A stretch of DNA of 64,000 nucleotides from the NCBI GenBank assembly GCA_035555975.1, contig DATMFV010000079.1, positions 6,597 to 70,596 of the forward strand, in the 5' to 3' direction. A program made the position numbers and the translations under genes. Position 1 is the stretch's first letter. Every line of letters starts with the position of its first letter. The DNA comes from DATMFV01 sp035555975 (GTDB lineage: Bacteria > Verrucomicrobiota > Verrucomicrobiia > Chthoniobacterales > Chthoniobacteraceae). The notes below the pieces were generated by a model. That model had not been told where the DNA came from. It saw only the letters and a list, made by a program, of their open reading frames with translations, and made no database searches. Shown piece by piece: positions 33,872-44,279 of this stretch.

Positions 33872-35560
33872 TTACTTGTCGGAAGGGACCACGATCCCGC
33901 GCAGAATGATGTTCTGGCAGAAGATGAAGACCAGCAGGGTCGGGATGGCCGTCAGGATCAGCGACGCGTAGACGACCGGCGTGTCGACCGACATCCGCAA
34001 CTGGTAGATGTTGACCATGATGGTCCACATGTTCGGGTCGGGAGCGAGGATCAGCGCGTAGAAGAAGGCGCTGTAGGCGCTCACGAACGCGCCGAGGGCG
34101 ATGACGGCGAGGATCGGCTTGGAGAGGTTCATGGTGATCTGCCAGAACATCATCCATTCACTCGCCCCGTCGAGTTCCGCCGCTTCGTAAAGCTCCTTGG
34201 GCAGACTGTCGAAGAACCCTTTGAGCAGGAAGATGGAGAACCCGTTGGCAAGCCCCGGCAAGACCAGTGCGCCGAAGGTGTTGAGCAGGTTGAACTCGCG
34301 CATCTGAAGGAAGACGGGGATCATCGTCACCTCAGCGGGAAAGGCGATGGTCGCCAGGCAGAAGAGGAGGATGAAATAGGTCTGCTTGAGCTTGTAACGC
34401 GAGAGGGCATAGGCGGCCAGCGGGTTGACGAAGAGCGCCCCTGCAACGCAAAGGACCACGAGGATCGTGGTGTTCCGGATGGAACGCCCGTGGAGCAGGA
34501 CGGTGTCGATGACCTCATTGTAGTTGATCGTCAGGAACTCCTTGCGCCAGAAGCCCTTCTCTTCTTCAAACGTGGCGCGGTCGATCTCCCGTTGCGGGAT
34601 GCGGGCGTTTTCGATACCCCGCTTGGCGGCCCAGTCGGCGAAGCGGACATCGAGGCTGGAGACCTTGAGATCCTCCGGCTTGGCCCGGGTGCGGATAAAC
34701 TCTTCCTTGGTCATCCCGGCGGCGGCCTGCCCGGCGAGACCGGAGGGGGTGAGCAGTACGAAGTCGGGCCGCAACACCTTGGTCACAAAGTAGACCCAAT
34801 CCTCCCGGCCGACTTCCGGCACGGTGGCGGGGAAGGGGACTTCCGTGTACGACGGGTAGTTGGTCTGGTACTTCTGGTTGTAAATGGCGATATCGCGGCC
34901 GAGCTTCTGCGGAAGGAGCATCGCCCGGTAGTAACCGCCGATGTCCCACGCGATCCGGTACTGCTTCGCCTCGGTGCGGCTGAACTCCTGAAACTTGGTG
35001 AGGATCTTGCTCTGCCCGATGGCCGGGCCGATCACGTTGACGTTGGGGGCCTGAATGGTGGTTTCGGTGACGAACTGCGTGCCAAGCTCGCGGTTGAGCC
35101 GGTCGAGATCGTTTCCATACTGCGGCAGGAGCCACTTGCGGAAGAGCCGGGTCGTGTACGAAGGCATCCGCGCGGTGGCCCGCTGGAAACCGAGGTAGAA
35201 CCAGTCGTCGATGAGTTTGGTTTCAGAGAGAAACTCCTCCCACAGCTTGATCTGCTCCTGCCCTTCCAGCGGCGGCAGCTTGTTTTCGCGAAGCTGGGCG
35301 TCGGGATCGCTCCAGTTCATGCGGACCAGGTTGTTGTTGGCCTGGTACTTGGCGCTCAGGTAACGGTTCCACATCTGGTCGTTGTCAACGAGCCAGATGG
35401 GAAAGACACTGTTCTGAACATCACTGCGCGACTCGATGGAGCCGGTGATCATGATCAGGAACGGGTAGACCATCGTGATCCCGCCCAGGATCAACCCGAG
35501 ATAAAGCGAGATGTAGAGAAGGCGTACCTTGATGGAACGTGCGGTAATCGGAGAAAACAT
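33872..35560 (-). CDS. MalG-type sugar ABC permease with a 300-residue insertion
   Basis: A 562-residue permease. Helix 1 (about 12-40) is separated from the other five helices (about 360-555) by about 300 soluble residues (42-350), where MalG-type proteins usually have only a few tens. The EAA loop ELYEAAELDGASEWMMFWQI is at about 457-476, so it can still contact an ATPase. The insertion is charged and helical with several Trp/Tyr and presumably faces the periplasm; I do not recognise it. It starts 3 bp after the fused binding protein-permease gene. No ATPase gene is adjacent, as in importers that share an MsmX/MalK ATPase. Confidence 0.85.
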   Translation of the reverse strand: MFSPITARSIKVRLLYISLYLGLILGGITMVYPFLIMITGSIESRSDVQNSVFPIWLVDNDQMWNRYLSAKYQANNNLVRMNWSDPDAQLRENKLPPLEGQEQIKLWEEFLSETKLIDDWFYLGFQRATARMPSYTTRLFRKWLLPQYGNDLDRLNRELGTQFVTETTIQAPNVNVIGPAIGQSKILTKFQEFSRTEAKQYRIAWDIGGYYRAMLLPQKLGRDIAIYNQKYQTNYPSYTEVPFPATVPEVGREDWVYFVTKVLRPDFVLLTPSGLAGQAAAGMTKEEFIRTRAKPEDLKVSSLDVRFADWAAKRGIENARIPQREIDRATFEEEKGFWRKEFLTINYNEVIDTVLLHGRSIRNTTILVVLCVAGALFVNPLAAYALSRYKLKQTYFILLFCLATIAFPAEVTMIPVFLQMREFNLLNTFGALVLPGLANGFSIFLLKGFFDSLPKELYEAAELDGASEWMMFWQITMNLSKPILAVIALGAFVSAYSAFFYALILAPDPNMWTIMVNIYQLRMSVDTPVVYASLILTAIPTLLVFIFCQNIILRGIVVPSDK

Positions 35561-35563
35561 CTT

Positions 35564-38062
35564 TTATTTGGCGGTTTTGAATTCCATCTGGCTCAGGCGC
35601 TTGAGCTGGAGAACGGTGAAGCCGACCAGCATGCTGCCGAGCATCCATGCCATCGCCGTGGCGGGCCCGAAGCGGAGGCGGGCAAACGATTCGAAGAAGA
35701 TTTTGAGTGAAACCACTTCGGTGATGCCGTTGGGACCACCGCCGGTCATGATCAGGATGTTGGTGGCGCCGTGGAAGGAGGCGGCGACTGCACCGACAAA
35801 GTTGATGAAGATCAAGGCGCGCAGCCCGGGATAGACGATCTTCGACGTCTTCTGGAGAAAACCGGCCCCGTCGATTTCGGAAGCCTCGAACTGTTCCTCG
35901 GGAATGGTTTTCAGGGCGGCGAGATAGATCAGGCAGCCGGGACCGGCACCGGCCCAGACGCCGGGAATAACGCACGAAAGCATGGCCAGGTAGGGATCGT
36001 CCGTCCAGGCGCGGCGCGCTTCGAAACCGAAGAGGCGCAGCATTTCGTTGAGCGGGCCGTCGGTGCCGAAAAGTTCCCGCCAGAGAAAGAAGATGGCGGT
36101 GGCGCTCATGACGGCGGGGAGGTAGTAGACCGTCCGGTAGAGGATTTTGTATCTCGGGATGACATGCAGCGCGTAGGCGAGTACAATCGGGGTGATAAAC
36201 CCGAAGGTGAGCGTGTACGCGGCAAAGTGGAACGATGCGAGCATCGAGTTCCAGAAGGTGGCGTCAAAGAGGGCGCTGGCGAAGTTGTCGAGGCCGATGA
36301 AGGCCGACTCCAGCACCAGCTTGTAGTCCTGGAACGCCATGACGGTCCCCCGTATCAGCGGGATGTAGCTCCAGACGAGGATCAGCGCGACCGCCGGGAG
36401 CAGGCAGAACCACGGGATCATGCTTTTGCTGCTGACCGGGCGCGACATCATCGAACCGCTTCGCAGGAAGATCCGCGAGACGTACCAGCCGACAAAGGCG
36501 AACCCGGCGAAGATGACGACCACGACCGCGACGGCGACGGTTCGCCGGAATTTCATCGCTTCGGGCGAGACGTAGCCGATCATCCGTTCGTCGGTCCGCT
36601 TTACAGCGCGATCGAGGATTTCCTTCATCTCCGCGCGCGCTTCTTCGTTGCGGCCGTTGAGCATGGCGTCGCGGATCGGGTTGCTCAGGAGGATCTGGTC
36701 AAGCGGATAGGTCATTTCCTGGTAGACCAGGTTGCAGTTCTTTCCGTACGGCTCCGGTTTGCCGGTCTTGACCGCTTCGCGGAATTCCTCTTCAAACCCT
36801 TCCGGAGAGAGGGTCAGGAACTGTTCGTAGCCGAACTTGCGGAGCTGGATCGGGTTGAGCTGGCTTGCCTGGCCGAGTTCGACCAGGGTGTCGACGCGGA
36901 TTTTTTCCGCCTCTTCACCGCAGGTAAAGACGATGTAGCGCCAGGCGGCGTCGCGTACCTTCGGGTCCTGGATCTGGGAGTAGATCCCGAGAACGCGGGA
37001 GTTGACTTCACCGCCGCGCACGCCGGTCGGCCCTGTCGGCATCGCGCCGAAGCCCCACCGTTCCGGCTCCCACTGGGTGTTGTCGCCGACGTAACCGAAG
37101 AACATGGCGAAACGTTCCCGTTCCTGCGGCGTAATGGTGCCCGAGGTGCGGACCGCCAGACGGTCGACCTCCACCAGCCGGTAGTAGAATTCATAGGCCG
37201 TGACGGCATTGGGGGTGTTGAAGTCGGCCCGCCAGTCGTTGGGGGCGATTTCCTTGACGGCCTCGCCGCCTGCCGACCAGATGAAGTTGATCAAATCCCA
37301 GCTTGCGGTGGCCCCGCCCGCCAGCATCAGGCCCCGGTTGTCAGGGTCGTATTCCTTGATTTTACGGATAAATGCCACCATTTCGTCCCAACTGCGCGGG
37401 GCGCGGGGCGGCAGGCCGGCGAGTTGGAAGACATCGCGGTTGAAATAGAGCCCCCGGACGAGCAACTGGTCGGGCAGGCCGAAGAGGCGGCGCTGGCCTT
37501 TCTGGTCAGGGCGGAAGACGACATCCTGCACCTGCGGCAACACCTGGCTCACCACGTCGATCCCTTTTTCCTGTTTGAGCTGGGCCGCCAGATCGTCGAG
37601 CGGCGCCACCAGCCCGTTGGAGACAAAGGTGTCCATGCTCCGGAAATTCATCTGGATCACGTCCGGGGCGATGTCCCCGGCGATCATCATGATGGTGCTG
37701 ACTTCCGAAACCATGCCTTCGACCCTGATCCCCTCCGCCTTCTCGAGGTCGATCTCCGGGTTGCGTTCCAGGAACTGGGCGACGATCCGCTGGGAGGCGA
37801 TCGCGTTGGGGCTCGTATCCGAAGGGTTGGGAAGACCCGAGACGCGCAGGGTGATCCGTTTCTCCGACCCATCCCCGGTCGACGGCTTCCGGGCGAACCC
37901 ATCCGGAGTGAGCAGGACGCCGAAGGTCAGGAGGACGAACGCGCGAAAAAGCCATCCGGCGGCGTTGAGCTTTGCGAAGAATCTTTTCTGGGGGCTTGAA
38001 ATCCTGTTCCCGTGGACGGGGGCGACCGCTGGAGGTGTTGAAGTTTCGGGTTTCTTGATCAT
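35564..38062 (-). CDS. Fused sugar-binding protein and MalF-type ABC permease
   Basis: An 832-residue fusion. A hydrophobic segment near 35-50 (LFRAFVLLTFGVLL) is a signal or anchor. Residues about 65-470 are an extracellular solute-binding domain (GDIAPDVIQMNF, GLPDQLLVRGLYFNRDVF, PRSWDEMVAFI). An extra helix (about 505-530) is followed by a six-helix MalF-type permease (about 560-830) with EAA loop EEQFEASEIDGAGFLQKTSKI. Binding-protein/permease fusions are known in other ABC families but unusual in this sugar-uptake class. ATG 38062 is chosen over a TTG at 38092. The substrate is unknown; no glycosidase or ATPase is adjacent. Confidence 0.88.
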   Translation of the reverse strand: MIKKPETSTPPAVAPVHGNRISSPQKRFFAKLNAAGWLFRAFVLLTFGVLLTPDGFARKPSTGDGSEKRITLRVSGLPNPSDTSPNAIASQRIVAQFLERNPEIDLEKAEGIRVEGMVSEVSTIMMIAGDIAPDVIQMNFRSMDTFVSNGLVAPLDDLAAQLKQEKGIDVVSQVLPQVQDVVFRPDQKGQRRLFGLPDQLLVRGLYFNRDVFQLAGLPPRAPRSWDEMVAFIRKIKEYDPDNRGLMLAGGATASWDLINFIWSAGGEAVKEIAPNDWRADFNTPNAVTAYEFYYRLVEVDRLAVRTSGTITPQERERFAMFFGYVGDNTQWEPERWGFGAMPTGPTGVRGGEVNSRVLGIYSQIQDPKVRDAAWRYIVFTCGEEAEKIRVDTLVELGQASQLNPIQLRKFGYEQFLTLSPEGFEEEFREAVKTGKPEPYGKNCNLVYQEMTYPLDQILLSNPIRDAMLNGRNEEARAEMKEILDRAVKRTDERMIGYVSPEAMKFRRTVAVAVVVVIFAGFAFVGWYVSRIFLRSGSMMSRPVSSKSMIPWFCLLPAVALILVWSYIPLIRGTVMAFQDYKLVLESAFIGLDNFASALFDATFWNSMLASFHFAAYTLTFGFITPIVLAYALHVIPRYKILYRTVYYLPAVMSATAIFFLWRELFGTDGPLNEMLRLFGFEARRAWTDDPYLAMLSCVIPGVWAGAGPGCLIYLAALKTIPEEQFEASEIDGAGFLQKTSKIVYPGLRALIFINFVGAVAASFHGATNILIMTGGGPNGITEVVSLKIFFESFARLRFGPATAMAWMLGSMLVGFTVLQLKRLSQMEFKTAK

Positions 38063-38183
38063 TAAAAAGGCATCTGTCAGTTGATGGGACAAAAACGGGG
38101 GGCGCCCGGGTCAAACGGTTCCCGCCGGGAAACAAGGGAGGCGGAACTATGAACGGTTTGTTGCGGCGGAGGGAAGCACATTT

Positions 38184-39083
38184 TTAACCTCCTTTTAAAG
38201 AGTTTTTCGCAATTCGTTGCGTTCCCCACGAAATGAAGGCCTTTGCGGCGCTGGAGCAGAATCGTGTCCGATGCCAGGTGAGCCCGATCTGTCGTCTTGG
38301 CCCCTCGGGTGAAAGCTTCCGGTAGACGAGGCCGGGGTCGCTGCGGATCGCCATTTGCGGCACGAGCGAAACCCCCATCCCGGCGCGGATCAGTGCGAGG
38401 AGGGTCTCGAGCTGGGCGCTGCGGCAACGGATCTTTGGCGTAAAGCCGGCCTCGGTATGGCAGAAGTCGAGCGCCTGTTCGCTCAGGCAATGCCCTTCGT
38501 GGAGCAGGATGAATGATTCCCGGGCGAGATCGCCCATCGCGACGGTCCGCGCCGTGGCAAGCGGGTGGCCGACGGGGACCACCAGTTCAAACGCCTCGGA
38601 GAAAAGGGGGCGGCTTTCCAGGAACGGTGCCGCGAGCGGGAGGCTCAAAAGCGCGAGGTCGATCTCCCCTTCGCCGATCGCCTCCAGCAGGCGCGGGGTG
38701 ATCTCCTCCTGCACGGTCAGTTCCACCTTCGGGTAGGTGTGACTGAACTCCTCCAGCCACTGCGGGAGCAGGTAGGGCGCGATCGTCGGCAGGACGCCGA
38801 TGGCGAGGCGTCCGCTGACATCGTTGCCGAGATCGCCGACGCGGCGGGTCGCTTCGCTGATTTCATTGAGAATCCGCCGCGCATACGGCAGGAGGAGCCA
38901 GCCGGCGGGGGTCAGGGTGGTCCCGCGCGTCTGCCGTTCAAAAAGCGGTTGGCCGACGGTCTCTTCGAGCTTTTTGATCTGCTGGCTCAACGAAGGCTGG
39001 GCGACGTGGCAGTTTTTCGCCGCCCGGCTGAAATTCCCGGTCTCGGAAACGGCGACAAAGTAGCGAAGCTGGTGGATCTCCAT
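38184..39083 (-). CDS. oxyR: Peroxide-sensing LysR-type regulator OxyR
   Basis: A 299-residue LysR-family activator. The N-terminal winged helix (1-60, NFSRAAKNCHVAQPSLSQQIKKLE) is followed by the effector domain. HEGHCLSEQALDFC places Cys199 and Cys208 at the same numbers as the redox pair of E. coli OxyR, so it should form a disulfide with H2O2. It is divergent from the catalase gene across 132 bp that contains a matching palindrome, which makes catalase the likely target. It ends 121 bp upstream of the sugar importer on the same strand; co-regulation is not implied. Confidence 0.93.
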   Translation of the reverse strand: MEIHQLRYFVAVSETGNFSRAAKNCHVAQPSLSQQIKKLEETVGQPLFERQTRGTTLTPAGWLLLPYARRILNEISEATRRVGDLGNDVSGRLAIGVLPTIAPYLLPQWLEEFSHTYPKVELTVQEEITPRLLEAIGEGEIDLALLSLPLAAPFLESRPLFSEAFELVVPVGHPLATARTVAMGDLARESFILLHEGHCLSEQALDFCHTEAGFTPKIRCRSAQLETLLALIRAGMGVSLVPQMAIRSDPGLVYRKLSPEGPRRQIGLTWHRTRFCSSAAKAFISWGTQRIAKNSLKGG

Positions 39084-39092
39084 AGGGTTTGG

Positions 39093-39129
39093 CTATTAAA
39101 GGTATTGTAAATCAATATTTCACACCTAT
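39093..39129. promoter_or_regulatory. Probable OxyR operator between oxyR and catalase
   Basis: CTAT at 39093-39096 and CTAT at 39126-39129 are 33 bp apart, the distance between the outer elements of the OxyR consensus (four tetramers at 11-bp steps). The inner elements read ATTG and ATAT, weaker matches. A TTGACA at 39129-39134 directly abuts the site on the catalase side, where OxyR would touch RNA polymerase. The -10 match is poor, as expected for an activated promoter. Confidence 0.55.
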
Positions 39130-39215
39130 TGACAAGCACGATAAGAAGGAGAGGTTGTCATGAACGACCGGCGACGCGGCTGGTCTTTTTTTAACCTTAT
39201 TTCCCCTTCCTTGTT

Positions 39216-40685
39216 ATGTCTGAAAAAGAAAACATTCTCCGGACCGGTTCCGGCGTTCCCGTGGTCGACAATCAGAACTCCCTCACGGCAGGGCCGCGCG
39301 GCCCCGTGCTGATGCAGGATTTCTGGTTGCAGGAAAAGCTCGCACACTTCAACCGCGAACGCATCCCGGAGCGGATCGTCCACGCCAAGGGTTCGGCCGC
39401 TTACGGAAAGCTGACGATCACCCACGATCTCTCCCGCTATTCGAAGGCCGCCCTTTTTGCCAAAGCCGGGCTGGAGACGCCGGTTTTCCTCCGATTTTCG
39501 ACCGTGGCCGGGGAACGGGGAGCCGCCGACGCCGAGCGCGACGTGCGCGGTTTCTCCATCAAGTTTTACACCGGGGAAGGGAACTGGGACCTGGTCGGCA
39601 ACAACACGCCGGTCTTTTTTGTCCGCGACCCCCTGAAATTCCCCGATTTCATCCACACCCAGAAGCGCGACCCGAAGACGAATCTGCGCAACGGCACAGC
39701 GGCATGGGATTTCTGGAGCCTTTCGCCGGAGACGCTTCACCAGGTGACGATTCTGATGAGCGACCGCGGCCTGCCGCGCAACTACCGCCAGCAGCACGGC
39801 TTCGGCTCGCACACCTACAGCCTCTACAACGACGCCGGGGAACGCTTCTGGGTGAAGTTTCACTTCAAGTCGCAGCAGGGGATCACCTGGTACACCGACG
39901 AAGAGGCGGCAAACGTGGTCGGGACCGACCGCGAAAGCCACCAGCGCGATCTTTTCGAAGCGATCGAACGGGGCGACTACCCGCGCTGGAAGTTCTTTGT
40001 CCAGATCATGCCCGAAGCCGAGGCCGAAACCTACCGGTGGAACCCGTTTGACCTGACGAAGGTCTGGTCGCACAAGGATTACCCGCTGATCGAAGTCGGG
40101 ATGCTCGAACTCAACCGTAATCCGGAAAACTACTTCGCGGAGGTCGAGCAGAGCACGTTTGCGCCGTCAAACATCGTCCCCGGCATCGGCCATTCGCCCG
40201 ACAAGATGCTCCAGGCCCGTATCTTTTCATACGCCGACGCGCAGCGTTACCGCGTCGGGGTCAACAGCCACCAGCTTCCGGTCAATGCTCCCAAATGCCC
40301 CTACGCCAACTACCTGCGCGACGGGGCGATGACCACCGGGGCGTATGGTGGGGCGGTCAATTACGAGCCGAACAGTTTTGGCGGGCCGAAGGAGTGCCCG
40401 GCGTTCAGCGAACCGCCGCTCAAGATCAACGGCGACGCCGCCCGTTACAATCACCGCGACGGGAACGACGACTTCACGCAGGCGGGCGATCTTTTCCGCC
40501 TCCTGAAAACCGACGAGCGGCAGCGGCTTTTCGCCAATATCGCGCGTTCCATGGCGGGGGTGCCCCGGGAGATCGTCTTCCGCCAGCTCTGCCACTTCTT
40601 CCGTGCCGATTGCGACTACGGCATGGGCGTGGCAAAAGCGCTCGGGATCGATCCGTCGGAACTCCCGCAGCCGCCGCAGGGGTAG
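39216..40685 (+). CDS. katA: Heme catalase (clade 3, KatA type)
   Basis: A 489-residue small-subunit monofunctional catalase. The N-terminal segment TGSGVPVVDNQNSLTAGPRG, the catalytic-His region ERIVHAKGSAAYG, RFSTVAGERGAADAERDVRGF and the heme-ligand region ARIFSYADAQRYRVG are all present. Length is normal for clade 3 (about 480-500). It decomposes H2O2 in the cytoplasm and is probably induced by the divergent OxyR. Confidence 0.97.
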   Translation: MSEKENILRTGSGVPVVDNQNSLTAGPRGPVLMQDFWLQEKLAHFNRERIPERIVHAKGSAAYGKLTITHDLSRYSKAALFAKAGLETPVFLRFSTVAGERGAADAERDVRGFSIKFYTGEGNWDLVGNNTPVFFVRDPLKFPDFIHTQKRDPKTNLRNGTAAWDFWSLSPETLHQVTILMSDRGLPRNYRQQHGFGSHTYSLYNDAGERFWVKFHFKSQQGITWYTDEEAANVVGTDRESHQRDLFEAIERGDYPRWKFFVQIMPEAEAETYRWNPFDLTKVWSHKDYPLIEVGMLELNRNPENYFAEVEQSTFAPSNIVPGIGHSPDKMLQARIFSYADAQRYRVGVNSHQLPVNAPKCPYANYLRDGAMTTGAYGGAVNYEPNSFGGPKECPAFSEPPLKINGDAARYNHRDGNDDFTQAGDLFRLLKTDERQRLFANIARSMAGVPREIVFRQLCHFFRADCDYGMGVAKALGIDPSELPQPPQG

Positions 40686-40758
40686 AGGAGTGTCTTGGCG
40701 GTGTGGTTCGTCATTCCCGCGAGCGAACTTTGGACCGTTGGGCCTTAAAACAAGGAGG

Positions 40759-42654
<1,896 letters not shown>

Positions 42655-42810
42655 GGATGAAAACAGGAAAAGATAAACGAAAACGGCATTTCAGACGGGA
42701 AGCGCACCGCTTGAAAGCAAAAACCATTGCCGCCCCGCATGGTTTAGTGTTTTCCTTCCCGCTCGACTTGCCCTTGATGAACGGCAAAGTCGCTCCCTTT
42801 GTTTTCAACC

Positions 42811-44268
42811 ATGAAGAAGTATCTCGTCACGATCGGCCTCGAAGTCCACGTCCAGCTCAAGACCCAAAGCAAGATGTTCTGCGGGTGCACGGTGGCTTTT
42901 GGAGCGGAGCACAACACCCACACCTGCCCGGTCTGCCTCGGGCTGCCGGGAGCGCTGCCGGTGGCCAACCTCGAAGCGATCAAGATGACGATTTTGACCG
43001 GGCTGATGCTCGGGTGCGAGGTGCCGCCGGTCTCCAAGTTTGACCGCAAGCAGTACTTCTACCCGGACATGTCGAAGAACTACCAGATTTCGCAGTATGA
43101 CCAGCCGCTCTGCCTCGGCGGCGGGGTGTTGCTGCACGATCTCGCCTACCCGAAGGATGCGCAGAAAACGATCGCCCACCCGGGCAAGACGGTCCGGCTC
43201 GTCCGCATCCACCTCGAAGAGGATGTGGCGCGCAGCTTCCACCCCGACGGCCATACGGGGATCGACTTCAACCGCGCCGGGACGCCGCTCATGGAGATCG
43301 TGAGCGAGCCCGATATCGAAAGCCCCGAAGAGGCGTTTGCCTACCTGACGGCGCTCAAGCAGATCCTGATCTACGGCGGCGTGAGCGACGCCGACATGGA
43401 AAAAGGGCAGCTCCGGTGCGACTGCAACGTCTCCGTCCGCCCCGAGGGGCAGGAGAAACTCGGCACGAAGATTGAGATCAAGAATATGAATACGATCTCC
43501 GGGGTGCGCCGCGCGCTCGTCTACGAAATTGAACGACAGATCGGGCTGGTGAGCAAGGGCGAAGTCCTTTTGCAGGAGACCCGCCGCTGGGATGACACCA
43601 CGGGCCAGACCGAGCTGATGCGGATCAAGGAAGACGCCCACGACTACCGCTATTTCCCGGAGCCGGATATGCCGCCGGTCAAGACCGAAGCGCTGTTGGA
43701 GGAGGTCCGCGCGCGCGTTCCCGAACTCCCGGCGCAGAAACGCGCCCGTTTCGTGGAAGCGTACGGCGTGAGCGAGTACGACGCCGGGGTGCTGGCCGAC
43801 GATCTCCCCCTTGCGGCTTACTTCGAGGCCGCCGCCGCCAAGGCGCGTAAGCCGAAGCAGGTGGCCAACTGGATTTTGAACGACCTCGCCAGCGCCTTGA
43901 GCACGGGAGGATTCACGATCGAAGCCTGCCCGATCCCGCCCTCCAACCTCGACGAACTGGTCAACCTGATCGACGACGGGAAGATCAGCGGGAAGCAGGG
44001 CAAGGAGGTCTTTGCCGAGATGTTTGCGACCGGCAAGGGGGCCGCCGTCGTCGTCGAGGAGAAGGGGCTCAAGCAGGAGAGCGACCTCGGCGCGATCGAA
44101 GCGCTCTGCGACCAGGCGATCGCCGCCAACCCGAAGGCGGTCGAGGAGTACCGGGGGGGCAAGCTCGCCTCGATCAACTTCCTGAAGGGGCAGGTAATGA
44201 AACTTTCCCGCGGGAAGGCGAACCCGGCGCTGGTCGGGCAGGTGCTCGAAGCCCGGCTTCAAGGATAA
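42811..44268 (+). CDS. gatB: Aspartyl/glutamyl-tRNA amidotransferase subunit B (GatB)
   Basis: A 485-residue subunit of the GatCAB complex, which converts misacylated Glu-tRNA(Gln) and/or Asp-tRNA(Asn) to the amide forms. The GLEVHVQLKTQSKMFCGC start, CPVCLGLPGALPV zinc site, HLEEDVARSFH and DFNRAGTPLMEIVSEPD motifs, and the C-terminal YqeY-like tail are all present. ATG at 42811 is the family start. gatA and gatC are not adjacent. It is followed after 11 bp by an iron-type permease gene. Confidence 0.96.
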   Translation: MKKYLVTIGLEVHVQLKTQSKMFCGCTVAFGAEHNTHTCPVCLGLPGALPVANLEAIKMTILTGLMLGCEVPPVSKFDRKQYFYPDMSKNYQISQYDQPLCLGGGVLLHDLAYPKDAQKTIAHPGKTVRLVRIHLEEDVARSFHPDGHTGIDFNRAGTPLMEIVSEPDIESPEEAFAYLTALKQILIYGGVSDADMEKGQLRCDCNVSVRPEGQEKLGTKIEIKNMNTISGVRRALVYEIERQIGLVSKGEVLLQETRRWDDTTGQTELMRIKEDAHDYRYFPEPDMPPVKTEALLEEVRARVPELPAQKRARFVEAYGVSEYDAGVLADDLPLAAYFEAAAAKARKPKQVANWILNDLASALSTGGFTIEACPIPPSNLDELVNLIDDGKISGKQGKEVFAEMFATGKGAAVVVEEKGLKQESDLGAIEALCDQAIAANPKAVEEYRGGKLASINFLKGQVMKLSRGKANPALVGQVLEARLQG

Positions 44269-44279
44269 GCCTTCTTGCG

